Assembly (NCBI RefSeq): GCF_018255755.1
Contig: NZ_CP073766.1
Coordinates: 3,224,001-3,288,000 of the forward strand
Reading direction: 5' to 3'
DNA length: 64,000 nucleotides
Origin: Chitinophaga sp. HK235
GTDB taxonomy: Bacteria > Bacteroidota > Bacteroidia > Chitinophagales > Chitinophagaceae
Under the pieces are notes generated by a model. The model made no database searches. It was given only the letters and a program-made list of their open reading frames with translations, and was not told where the DNA came from. Of this stretch, positions 26,901 to 34,188 are shown one piece after another (position 1 is the first letter of the stretch; every line of letters begins with the position of its first letter). A program made the translations under genes and the position numbers.

Positions 26901-27409
26901 TCGGCCACAAAGGTTTGTGGCTCATAGCCTACGCAGGAAATCCTGACAGTGGCCTTGGGTGCGATATGCAGTAATGAATAGGAACCGCTGCTGTTGGTCA
27001 TTACACCGTTAGTGCCTACAGCGATGGTTACATAAGGCAAAGGGGCTCCCTGTTCATTTCTGACTACACCCAGCAGGTTGACAGCAGGTTCCTGTGACCT
27101 TACTGGTTTGGGTTTGTGAAAGATGACGACCGCATTGGGCAGCGCTTTGTAATCCAGTTCTGTGTTTTGCAGCAGCTGTGAAAGCGCTTCCCCCAATGGT
27201 TTGCTGTTACAGGAGATGGAAAGGTCTGTCCAGACAGTCACTTCGTCTGCCGGAAATGAGATTTTGCAACCGGCCTGCCGGCCCGCTTCTGTCAGCATAA
27301 CTGACAGGGGCTGGTGCTGTAGCGACAGGCTGATGGTTTTCTGTAAGATCTGGGCATACCCCAGGTGTACATGCATGGCAAATAATAGCAACAGGCATAC
27401 TCTCCTCAT
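23960..27409 (-). CDS. SusC/RagA TonB-dependent receptor with STN domain
   Basis: A 1149-residue outer-membrane receptor. A short signal peptide (MRRVCLLLLFAMHVHLGYAQ) is followed by an STN domain (about 22-100), a carboxypeptidase-regulatory-like domain (LLGVVRNEQGAPLPYVTIAV) and the plug (MVEVSTAYQRIRPEQSTGAI, then FQVRGLSTISANKQPLIVVDG). The beta-barrel ends TFTIGLFTNF with terminal F. The plug start lacks the classic GYGxQ motif, having STAYQRIRPEQSTG instead, a known variant form. Its STN domain should signal to the FecR encoded upstream. The gap to fecR is 44 bases. Confidence 0.93.
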   Translation of the reverse strand: MRRVCLLLLFAMHVHLGYAQILQKTISLSLQHQPLSVMLTEAGRQAGCKISFPADEVTVWTDLSISCNSKPLGEALSQLLQNTELDYKALPNAVVIFHKPKPVRSQEPAVNLLGVVRNEQGAPLPYVTIAVGTNGVMTNSSGSYSLLHIAPKATVRISCVGYEPQTFVAEVLSGMKEIVLKFGRHNLGMVEVSTAYQRIRPEQSTGAISAIGTKEYETRISTDFLSGIQNKLPGVLINNDMKFEGNSLFQVRGLSTISANKQPLIVVDGYPTELTLDAINPNEIKSVTVLKDAASATVYGVRASNGVVIIERKQAEIGRTRFAFRTTLGVTGKENYSTYRLAPSNTTLNYLRDTYKDGTDLPVDWTRYRTSYSYYQPGFDILLDRKEGTITPEQMAARFDALGAYNNAADYSRLFLRSALNQQYDLNMSGGTQQATYYVSANYTGNRLSKMNNDDSRFLLSGRANYRFNKRLSLELTTDYLETKSNVAPVPDFMNVYGYERFQDKNGNPLPIFDGSNMNPVFNDTIIKKGLYDNLRYPLVDMNEISDRNKTVSNKVIANFNYHIGHGFNFRFGGIYENSRADLTHYASEKSSEARQYVNRYAEQTDKGILFNIPKGGYINQKNTSALSYTVRAQLDYNKVIHDQHSFNVILGAETRKVTTSASVSSTFGYNDQTLLQQPVDYNKILTGSWISQFAYGNPTLRFENLFSKAYQDDRYISGYFNGVYSFRGRYSFSGSVRIDQSNLFGTDPKYRYKPLWSVGGAWNIDQENFMQHVNWLDALKLRIAYGINGNTSKASIPQIVATYASNLRTSPASVALNLGSMENAALRWEETSNLNMGMDFRVVGSVYGSIDYYTRKSKDLLADAQLDPTKGASSAKLNAASISNSGVELNLHADWITRKRFNWNTGIALSRNINKVLALYVNNKQQSYQYIGNNYVVDYPVGAVFSYRYAGLDTSGLPQIYGIDGKRKNPGYGALDDGLNDLQYQGAGMPVITAGISNRIDIGNFYVYCMVDYYGGFKTRIPAPSTGATRPLAGTENYFRQKGDEQKADVMGIYPYWLYNAYHSYVYNYADIRVVNGAYLVLRDITVSYNFRNAPAIQRIGFTNFEVKVQASNLMTIGLNKYNYSIATGSYARRHLVPTFTIGLFTNF

Positions 27410-27453
27410 GATAATAAGGCTTGGTTGATTTTTGAATTCCGTGATACGGATGA

Positions 27454-28440
27454 TTATAGCGTCGTAATGGTTACAGTATTTCCTGTAACAGAATAGGCAT
27501 ATCCAAGGGTAGTACAGACGATATCCAGTATATCGTTCAATGATTCTGTACCGTAGAATGCATCGGTAATGGTGACACGTTTTTCTTTATTGATTTGCCG
27601 GCTGAAAACGAATTGCATCTGATAACGGGCTGACAGCCGGTTACAGATGGTTTCCAGGCTTGTTTCATTAAACATCAGGTCTTTCGCCATCCACTCTACT
27701 GTAGGCGCTACATTCACGTTACTGGCAGCGGCCGGTTGCTGAGCACCACATACCAGTTCCTGATTTTGTGTGAGCACCGCCATGGTCTTGTTTTCCTTTT
27801 CTACTCTTACTTTACCGCTGGCAACGGTGACCACTACACGTCGGGAAGCGGCATCTGCCTTGATATTGAAGGCTGTCCCCAGCACATAGGTGCATACGTT
27901 GGCACAACGTATCATAAATGGCTTGCGGGCATTATGTTTTACATCAAAGTAAGCTTCTCCCTGTAATGTCAGGAGGCGGTCTGTCTGGTTAAAAGACGGC
28001 GCCAGCTGCAAGGTGCTGCCGGCACGTAATAGTACAACAGAACTGTCCGGCAATATCAGATGCCGGTCGTATGTTACTGCCTCGCCGGGACCAGGCGCCT
28101 TTCCGGCGCTGCTATGTATCCCGGTGACAGCAGGCGGGGCTTCTTTTACAGACAATGGATGCAGATATCTTGACAGCAATATGATTCCGGTGAGTATGGC
28201 GGCGGCCGCAGTAACGCGCTTCCATATACGATATCGGCTTTTCACCGGTCGGAGCGAAGAGCGCTGCTGAAAATCGGCATATTTATCACGCAGGTAAACT
28301 TCGTCCATCACGTCCCAATGGGGCGTCTGTGGTGTTTCTCCCAGGCCGTCGTACCATTGCTGCAACGCTTCCAGTTCTGCGTTGGTACATTGGCCGGCAT
28401 GAAATTTCTCCAGTAATTGATGAAGCTTTTCCCTTTGCAT
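27454..28440 (-). CDS. FecR family anti-sigma factor
   Basis: A 328-residue regulator of the divergent ECF sigma at 28631. The N-terminal anti-sigma part (MQREKLHQLLEKFHAGQCTNAELEAL) precedes one membrane helix (VTAAAAILTGIILLSRYL). The FecR domain (RHLILPDSSVVLLRAGS, LQGEAYFDV, VLGTAFNIKADAAS) and the DUF4974-type C-terminus (MFNETSLETICNRLSARYQM) follow. The start is placed at the ATG at 28440, as the 35 residues before it are not family-like. It is the first gene of the FecR-SusC-SusD-TlpA unit. Confidence 0.9.
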   Translation of the reverse strand: MQREKLHQLLEKFHAGQCTNAELEALQQWYDGLGETPQTPHWDVMDEVYLRDKYADFQQRSSLRPVKSRYRIWKRVTAAAAILTGIILLSRYLHPLSVKEAPPAVTGIHSSAGKAPGPGEAVTYDRHLILPDSSVVLLRAGSTLQLAPSFNQTDRLLTLQGEAYFDVKHNARKPFMIRCANVCTYVLGTAFNIKADAASRRVVVTVASGKVRVEKENKTMAVLTQNQELVCGAQQPAAASNVNVAPTVEWMAKDLMFNETSLETICNRLSARYQMQFVFSRQINKEKRVTITDAFYGTESLNDILDIVCTTLGYAYSVTGNTVTITTL

Positions 28441-28630
28441 ATTGTAATGACGATGCTGCGAAGCGTTACCGTTACTCCTTTGATAAATATTTTTTATTCT
28501 AATAAAATCAACTGGCCAGGGTATGACGTATGTCAACAGCCTCACCGTTACTCAAGTGGAATATTTTTTTTCGCCGGTAATTTTTTTGCAAAAGATTATA
28601 TCTTTATCCCGACCACCGTGGAGTATTATC

Positions 28631-29200
28631 TTGAATCATCACAGCGCGCATACCGACGACCAATCATTATTATCACTTTGGAAAGAAGGGGATGAAACAG
28701 CGTTTGCCTGCCTGTACCGCAAATATTTTCCACAGCTTGTTGTAACGGCCTACCAGAAAGTAAAAGACCAATACCTCGCCGAAGAGCTGGCGCAGGAGAG
28801 TTTACTTGCTTTCTACTATAAAAGGGAATATCAGCTGGACAATATCGCCGCCTATCTGCAAGTGATATTACGGCATAAAACATATGATCATTTCCGTAAG
28901 GTACTGGTACGTGAACAGCATACCACACTGGCCGCACAACAACAGCCTTCCGTTACGGAAGACGCTTCCCATCAGCTTTATCAAACAGACCTGCTCAAAA
29001 CCCTGAGTCAGCAAATACAGGCACTGCCTGCACAATGCCGCACCGTTTTCCTTCTGAGCAGGAACAAACATATGTCGAACCACGAAATTGCAGATACACT
29101 AGGCATCTCCGTTAATACCGTAGAACAACATATGCGCAAGGCCTTAAAAAGATTAAGGGAAGGTATTCTGCTGTTGCTGCTGATCTCTCTACACAAATAA
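28631..29200 (+). CDS. ECF RNA polymerase sigma factor, FecI-like (TTG start)
   Basis: A 189-residue sigma-70 ECF factor paired with the divergent FecR. Region 2 is DQSLLSLWKEGDETAFACLYRKYFPQL through YLAEELAQESLLAFYY. Region 4 is LPAQCRTVFLLSRNKHMSNHEIADTLGISVNTVEQHMRKALKRL. The family N-terminus begins just after a TTG at 28631. The only in-frame ATG, at 28523, would add 36 residues unlike sigma factors, so TTG is preferred. Like the sigma gene at 4459, its true start is non-ATG, which could keep expression low. Confidence 0.85.
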   Translation: MNHHSAHTDDQSLLSLWKEGDETAFACLYRKYFPQLVVTAYQKVKDQYLAEELAQESLLAFYYKREYQLDNIAAYLQVILRHKTYDHFRKVLVREQHTTLAAQQQPSVTEDASHQLYQTDLLKTLSQQIQALPAQCRTVFLLSRNKHMSNHEIADTLGISVNTVEQHMRKALKRLREGILLLLLISLHK

Positions 29201-29265
29201 AAAAATGTCGGAATCCACCCCCTGAAATGTCAGTATTCCCCCTGCATCCGGAACTTTATTGCCCG

Positions 29266-29273
29266 TAAATTTG
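29266..29273 (+). promoter_or_regulatory. -7 promoter element of the VOC gene
   Basis: TAAATTTG matches TAnnTTTG and lies 35 bases before the ATG at 29309. No good -33 TTTG is seen at the usual distance, so the assignment is moderate. Confidence 0.4.
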
Positions 29274-29308
29274 TTATTCATTCGTTTGACCTTAAAAAAA
29301 ATAATATC

Positions 29309-29740
29309 ATGGCATCCGTATTAAATCCTTACTTAACATTTAACGACAATTGTGAAGAAGCCTTCAATTTCTACAAATCTGTATTTGGCGGTGAGTTCGC
29401 TGTGGTGATGCGTTTCGACAGCACACCGGATCAATACACGCCAACAGAAGACGAAAAAAATAAAATCCAGCATATCTCCCTGCCTATCGGCAACGGCTCT
29501 ATGCTGATGGGTAGTGATACCCCTGCCAAATATGGCAAGGTAGTGGAAGGCACCAATTTCTCCATTTCTGTTAGCGCGGATGATGAAGCGGATGCAGACC
29601 GTCTGTACCAAGGGCTTTCCGCCGGCGGTAAAGCCACCATGCCTATGGCTAAAATGTTCTGGGGCTCGTACTTCGGAATGCTGACAGACAAATTTGGCAT
29701 ACAGTGGATGATCAGTTTTGACTTTAACCGCAACGGTTAA
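29309..29740 (+). CDS. VOC family protein (PhnB/glyoxalase-like)
   Basis: A 143-residue cytoplasmic protein of the vicinal-oxygen-chelate fold, PhnB-like subgroup. It begins LNPYLTFNDNCEEAFNFYKSVFGGEF, the usual first beta-alpha-beta unit. It contains IQHISLPIGNGSMLMGSD and ends with FWGSYFGMLTDKFGIQWMISF. These small proteins are common in Bacteroidota and most have no known substrate. It stands alone with its own promoter and shares a bidirectional terminator with the convergent aminotransferase gene. Confidence 0.85.
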   Translation: MASVLNPYLTFNDNCEEAFNFYKSVFGGEFAVVMRFDSTPDQYTPTEDEKNKIQHISLPIGNGSMLMGSDTPAKYGKVVEGTNFSISVSADDEADADRLYQGLSAGGKATMPMAKMFWGSYFGMLTDKFGIQWMISFDFNRNG

Positions 29741-29748
29741 TAAAATGA

Positions 29749-29788
29749 AAAGATAAGGGCCTTCCTCTACAGGAAGGCCCTTATCTTT
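29749..29788. terminator. Bidirectional intrinsic terminator
   Basis: The 18-bp arms at 29749-29766 and 29771-29788 are perfect complements around a ctac loop, with A-rich and T-rich ends. It serves the VOC gene on the plus strand and the DegT aminotransferase on the minus strand. Confidence 0.9.
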
Positions 29789-29811
29789 TATACCCGGCCG
29801 GCAAAGCTGTT

Positions 29812-30894
29812 TTAGTTATTCTGGGCACGGAGCAGCAGCCGGCAGATCAGGTCTACCTCTACATCCTTAATGCCCGTGTATAAAGGCAGGCACAATACTC
29901 TTTTGCTGATATCTTCACTCACCGGACAGTCATGTGGCTGTACATAATTGAGTTTGCTCAGGGAAGGATAAAAATATCTTCTGGGATAGATCCAGTTGTC
30001 ATTCAGCATTTTTACAGCCTTCAGCAGATCCGCTTCATCCTGGAAGATCACAGGATAATAGGCGTAGTTGAAAGTAGCGCCGGACTGTATACGTACATGC
30101 TGTACGTTGAGTCCTTTTAATTTCTGATCGTAACGTTCACAGATTTTTATCCGCTCTTCGAGGCTGGCATCTACCTGGTCGAGGATGAGCAGGCCCATGG
30201 CCGCGTGAAATTCAGAGTTTTTAGCATTGATGCCCACACAGGCAAAATCTTCCGGCCCATCGTAACCGAAGTTACGCATATACGCCAGTGTTTTGAGCAG
30301 TTCGGCCGATTGGGTGAATACAGCACCGCCTTCTACAGTATGGAAAACTTTGGTGGCATGAAAGCTGGTGGTGCTGATATCGCCGTATTCGAAGACAGAG
30401 CGGTTGTTGTATTTTGATCCGAAACAATGGGCAGCGTCGTATATCACTTTCAGCTGATGTTTGCGGGCAATTTGTTCAATCGCTTCAATATCGCAGGGAT
30501 TGCCGTATACGTGCGTAGCCAGGATAGCCACGGTATCAGCGGTTATTTTGGATTCAATAGCAGCCGGTGAAATGTTTAACGTATGTGGATCAATATCCGC
30601 AAACACCGGTGTCAGCCCTTCCCAGACAATACTGGAAGTGGTGGCAACAAAAGAAAAGGGTGTGGTGATCACTTCTCCCCTGGTAAGTCCCAGCGCCTTG
30701 AGCGCCAGCTGTAAGGCCACGGTACCATTGTTGAGGAACAACATATGTTTTACATCCAGGTGTTCCTTTAACCGAAGCTCCAGTTCATTTACCAGCGGGC
30801 CGTTGTTGGTTAGCCAGTTACGGTCCCATATGCCTTTTAACAGCTCTACATACTTATCTAAAGATGGTAAGTTCGGCTTTGCCACGTTAATCAT
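29812..30894 (-). CDS. DegT/DnrJ/EryC1/StrS family aminotransferase
   Basis: A 360-residue PLP-dependent sugar aminotransferase of the type that forms amino sugars on nucleotide-activated 4-keto sugars. The fold markers are LNNGTVALQLALKALGL (PLP phosphate region), TTPFSFVATTSSIVW, YDAAHCFGSK (Asp153 and His156) and the Schiff-base Lys182 in SFHATKVFHTVEGGA. It is complete and normal in length but isolated from other sugar-nucleotide genes here, so the product is unknown. A role in surface glycan synthesis is inferred. Confidence 0.9.
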   Translation of the reverse strand: MINVAKPNLPSLDKYVELLKGIWDRNWLTNNGPLVNELELRLKEHLDVKHMLFLNNGTVALQLALKALGLTRGEVITTPFSFVATTSSIVWEGLTPVFADIDPHTLNISPAAIESKITADTVAILATHVYGNPCDIEAIEQIARKHQLKVIYDAAHCFGSKYNNRSVFEYGDISTTSFHATKVFHTVEGGAVFTQSAELLKTLAYMRNFGYDGPEDFACVGINAKNSEFHAAMGLLILDQVDASLEERIKICERYDQKLKGLNVQHVRIQSGATFNYAYYPVIFQDEADLLKAVKMLNDNWIYPRRYFYPSLSKLNYVQPHDCPVSEDISKRVLCLPLYTGIKDVEVDLICRLLLRAQNN

Positions 30895-31124
30895 TGATCA
30901 ATTTTTAATAAAGACTGCTTAATACCATTCAACATGTAAGCGGCACAGCGTACCGCTGTCTGCAGGTCCAAAGGTACTGTTGTCCGGAAAGGTATACAAG
31001 TTTTTTATAATTCACCTTTCGGGCAACGGTTTGATACACTTGAAGATGATTTTTTTGGGATTTAATGCTGTCAAAAAACAGTACTTATTCATTTCTTCCA
31101 TATATTTATATCTATTTCTGTTCC

Positions 31125-31877
31125 ATGTCCATCAGCAAAAAATATATAACCCCTCCTTTTCTTGAAGCAATTTGTCGGTTCAGATTTGCTACTCATGAAG
31201 GGGTATCTTTATTTCAGGTAATTGATGACTTTTATCAAACGATTAAAAGTGATTTTCCAAAGAAGTCTATATTGACATCAAGAGGATTAAATGTGGATAT
31301 CGAAAATTTCGATGAAATTGGGCCACTCAGAGAAGACATAGAACTATTTAAGTTTTATAATGAAACGGGAAACTTAATAGTACAAATTGGCGAAACTGTC
31401 CTGACAGTAAATCACCTACGTCCGTATTCCTCATGGGAGAATTATTCAACGACCGTTCTTTCTATCTTAAAGAGGTTTGGATCTGTGTTTAAATTTAATT
31501 TATTTGCTAAAGTTGCCATAAGATATTTAAATAAGATTGACATATCCAGCGATGAATTTGATTTGGAAGACTATTTCAATCTAAAACTGCAAGTTCCCCA
31601 TGAAATGGAAAGTACGCTAATGGGCGGCTTTGATATTCGCAGTAATTTGTGGACGGAGGATAGACAAAATGTATATACCCTTGCTTTAAAAACAGCTCCG
31701 GGAAATAATGATAAGTCATATTCTTTTATTTTTGAATTAGGTTATTTTAATGCAGATGATGGGATTAAAATAGATGAGATCGATAATTGGTTTGATAATG
31801 CGCATGAATGTTTGAATAAAGCTTTTGAAAGCACATTAACCCCCAAATGTAAATTGATTTTCGATGAAGGCAAGTAG
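31125..31877 (+). CDS. TIGR04255-like protein, first gene of a three-gene AT-rich operon
   Basis: A 250-residue soluble protein that resembles the sporadically distributed TIGR04255 family: N-terminal KKYITPPFLEAICRFRF, ...LTVNHLRPYSSWENY..., and the ending LNKAFESTLTPKCKLIF. The molecular function of that family is not established. The start is placed at 31125; the ATG at 31065 would add a 20-residue hydrophobic stretch not expected. Base composition is markedly AT-rich (17 of 60 G+C in the hand-counted line 31201-31260), unlike the flanks, which suggests transfer. Its end overlaps the next start by 14 bases, so the two are translationally coupled. Confidence 0.7.
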   Translation: MSISKKYITPPFLEAICRFRFATHEGVSLFQVIDDFYQTIKSDFPKKSILTSRGLNVDIENFDEIGPLREDIELFKFYNETGNLIVQIGETVLTVNHLRPYSSWENYSTTVLSILKRFGSVFKFNLFAKVAIRYLNKIDISSDEFDLEDYFNLKLQVPHEMESTLMGGFDIRSNLWTEDRQNVYTLALKTAPGNNDKSYSFIFELGYFNADDGIKIDEIDNWFDNAHECLNKAFESTLTPKCKLIFDEGK

Positions 31878-32346
31878 CACATATATCCCGATTATAGATA
31901 CAGATTGGGCCCAAAAAAAATCCACAAGAAGAAGTTACCCTAATGAGTTATGGACCACTCCTAAAGTAAGAACGGACGTAGACAATACCTCCTTAACAGA
32001 TCAATACTTAAGTATAGGATATCAGTTAAAAGAACTAGGGTTTGACTTTGAAGCCAAAGAGCTACCAATTTTAACCGATTTTTTATTAGCCAATTATCAG
32101 GTATGGCAAGAACTTGAGAAAGTACCATCTGTAATTCCAGCTTATTTTTCGGAGTATCGATTACTTATAACTTTATATAAAGACCCACAGGAAGGATATT
32201 GTCTTTTGAATTTGTATATTATTAATTCACTAGATCCTGTTTCTGCTTACCAAAAAGAGAAAGCGTTCTTTCGAAATTATTTCCGGCCTATATACAAAAA
32301 ACTAAAGGGTAAACTGAATATTAAAGAAACCAGTGAAAATCTGTAA
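31864..32346 (+). CDS. Unknown protein, middle gene of the TIGR04255-like/HEPN operon
   Basis: A 160-residue soluble protein with no recognised family. A basic, polar N-terminus (STYIPIIDTDWAQKKSTRRSYP) leads to helices rich in Leu/Phe (LKELGFDFEAKELPILTDFLLANYQVW). The C-terminal half alternates Tyr- and Leu-rich strands (YRLLITLYKDPQEGYCLLNLYII) with a basic tail (YKKLKGKLNIKE). It could be a partner that joins the TIGR04255-like protein to the HEPN-like protein, since it overlaps the first by 14 bases and is 12 bases from the second. It has the same AT-rich composition. Confidence 0.6.
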   Translation: MKASSTYIPIIDTDWAQKKSTRRSYPNELWTTPKVRTDVDNTSLTDQYLSIGYQLKELGFDFEAKELPILTDFLLANYQVWQELEKVPSVIPAYFSEYRLLITLYKDPQEGYCLLNLYIINSLDPVSAYQKEKAFFRNYFRPIYKKLKGKLNIKETSENL

Positions 32347-32358
32347 AGTCTATTCGAA

Positions 32359-32709
32359 ATGCCTTTTGATTGGAATCTATATTTAGAATTAGGTCAGGAA
32401 TTGTGTAATAAACCTACAGAGCAAGATCGAAGATCAGGCGTTAGTAGGAGTTATTATGGATTATATCATAAATTAAGAATTATGGTTGGGTTTACCACCA
32501 AATATAATCCTCACAAAGCACTTATGGATAAATTGGCAGAACAAAGGAATTTTGATGATGAATTAGAATTATCAAAGATATTGCAAGACCTGAAAGAGCT
32601 TAGAGAAAAAGCTGACTATGATGGACTTCTCCCTGTAGATCAGGCTTTTGTTAAGCGATTTATGCTTAGGCTTGAGGATGCGATAGAAATATATGAGAAT
32701 AATAAATGA
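32359..32709 (+). CDS. HEPN-like small helical protein
   Basis: A 116-residue all-helical protein. The segment SRSYYGLYHKLRIM (residues 29-42) resembles HEPN domains, and R30-x6-H37 has the R-x4-6-H spacing of the HEPN ribonuclease motif. The C-terminal half (ELSKILQDLKELREKADYD...) would be the second helical hairpin of the fold. HEPN proteins often act as RNases in toxin-antitoxin, abortive-infection or CRISPR systems. Here it closes an AT-rich operon whose first product is TIGR04255-like. The family assignment is by motif and needs a profile search; toxicity is inferred. Confidence 0.5.
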   Translation: MPFDWNLYLELGQELCNKPTEQDRRSGVSRSYYGLYHKLRIMVGFTTKYNPHKALMDKLAEQRNFDDELELSKILQDLKELREKADYDGLLPVDQAFVKRFMLRLEDAIEIYENNK

Positions 32710-32777
32710 AAGCTTCCCTCAAACAGTAACGTTTCAAACTATTTTAACCGTCACGGTTTAGTGGAAGCTCTCCGTGA

Positions 32778-33529
32778 TCAATATCCCCATTTTTTCATGG
32801 CAGCCAGATCCTGTTTTACGGCCTCCAGCGGGGTGAGGGACTGATAAGATTCCTGTTCTATGATGAAATAGCGGGTACCGCCGGATTTTTTGCCCAGGTC
32901 TATCACCTCTTTCACCGGGATGATCCCCTTGCCCAGGACCGTACTTTCGTAGCTACTGCCCATCTCACCTTTACCGGCTGTTTTGATTTCATCCTTCACA
33001 TGCATCAGTTCAAGTAACCGAACTTCATGCCCGACTTTTTACAAAGCTCACCGCTTTTGTTGAAAACATCCATGTAGGCTTTAAAGTCATCGTAGTTTTT
33101 ACGCAGGCTCTGGTCCAGCCAGGGACTGATCACATAACGTTGCCCTACGGTGGCGGCATCTTCCACAGTGTATTTCCAGGCATCGGTAAAGTCTTTTTTG
33201 GCAGCATCCCAGTGAGCAGGGCCCATAACAGTATGACCGCTGGGCATGGAAAGCCCCAGATCAGCCAGCACTTTTTTGAACTCCGTAGGGGTGTAACCGT
33301 AAAATTTCCGGTTCACATAGTTGGCATGTTCCACATGCTTATAGCCCATGGCAGCCAGTTGTTTGAGGGTACCCAGCGGGTCCTTCTTCATATCTTCCCG
33401 GATAGAATAAAGCTGTATGCCCAGCACTTCCTTTTTGCCGGCGGCCGCCAGCATTGACTTCGACAGCAGCGTGGTACCTGCCAGCGCCAGCGTTCCTTTC
33501 ACTAAAAAATTTCTTCTGGAAATGTTCAT
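32778..33529 (-). pseudogene. Sugar phosphate isomerase/epimerase broken by an internal deletion
   Basis: Two minus-strand frames are parts of one TIM-barrel sugar phosphate isomerase/epimerase. The first (33005-33529) has a Tat-type signal MNISRRNFLVKG and the barrel start VLGIQLYSIREDMKKDP, and ends MKFGYLN-stop. The second (32778-33005) continues MHVKDEIKTAG...KGIIPVKEVIDLGKKSGGTRYFIIEQESYQ...MKKWGY-stop in another frame. Intact homologues are near 300 residues and continue FGYHNHD...-ELMHVKDEI; about 50 residues, including metal ligands, are missing at the junction. The deletion also shifts the frame. It is therefore non-functional, unless the assembly is wrong there. Confidence 0.8.
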
Positions 33530-33792
33530 GTCAAAAGTTATTTAGCAAGATGATTACGTGGAAATTTTCAATACCTGCCTAAAGTAATAAAATATATCTG
33601 TTTCACATACGATACCGGCTTGCGGCAGACCCCGTAAAACGGACCATCCAGTAAAACCCTTACCTGTAAAACATTATAGCGGTAACTGCCGGAGGATAAA
33701 AATATTTTTTCAGGCGGATGTCCAATTCGGTAATTTCCATTTGTTAAGGGGTGTTCAAAACAAATATTCCTTACAATTAAAACCTACACATC

Positions 33793-34146
33793 ATGGACGA
33801 ATTTATGCTGATATTCCGCCACCAGGACGGTAAAAAGATCGCCTCTCCCGAACAGATACAGATATGGATGAAACAGACCATGGACTGGATCGGTGGTATT
33901 GCCGCACAAAACAAGTTCAGCGGCGGCAACGGTCTTCCTTTTGAAGACGCCCGGGTAGTACATCATGATAAAGTGGTCACCAACGGGCCCTTCGGTGATA
34001 TCAAAGAAACCATAGGAGGATACATTGTTGTGAAAGCCGACTCCGTAGAGGAAGCCGTGTCTTTTGCCAAAGGCTGTCCTGTTTTACAGGGAGAAGGCAA
34101 TACAGTAGAAGTGAGAAGGATCGCCAAATCAGACGGCATCCACTAA
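33793..34146 (+). CDS. DGPF/YciI-like protein linked to an ECF42 sigma factor
   Basis: A 117-residue cytoplasmic protein of the YciI/DGPF fold. The motif TNGPFGDIKETIGGYIVVKA is the family signature, here NGPF instead of DGPF. The rest (DEFMLIFRHQDGKK, VEEAVSFAKGCPVL, GNTVEVRRI) is ferredoxin-like alpha/beta. These genes are typically adjacent to ECF42 sigma genes, as here, but their biochemical role is unknown. A terminator hairpin lies between this gene and the sigma gene, so the sigma factor may be expressed by readthrough or from its own promoter. Confidence 0.85.
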   Translation: MDEFMLIFRHQDGKKIASPEQIQIWMKQTMDWIGGIAAQNKFSGGNGLPFEDARVVHHDKVVTNGPFGDIKETIGGYIVVKADSVEEAVSFAKGCPVLQGEGNTVEVRRIAKSDGIH

Positions 34147-34156
34147 ATAGTTGAAC

Positions 34157-34182
34157 AGCCCCTGTTACGGCAGGGGCTTTTT
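34157..34182 (+). terminator. Terminator between the DGPF and ECF42 genes
   Basis: agcccctg (34157-34164) and caggggct (34171-34178) pair exactly around a six-base loop, followed by TTTT (34179-34182). The sigma gene starts only seven bases later, so this probably attenuates rather than insulates. Confidence 0.75.
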
Positions 34183-34188
34183 ATCCCG

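Noticed and set aside
31065..31124. Upstream ATG extension of the TIGR04255-like gene
   Set aside because: It adds a hydrophobic aromatic stretch not expected for this family; ATG at 31125 fits better.
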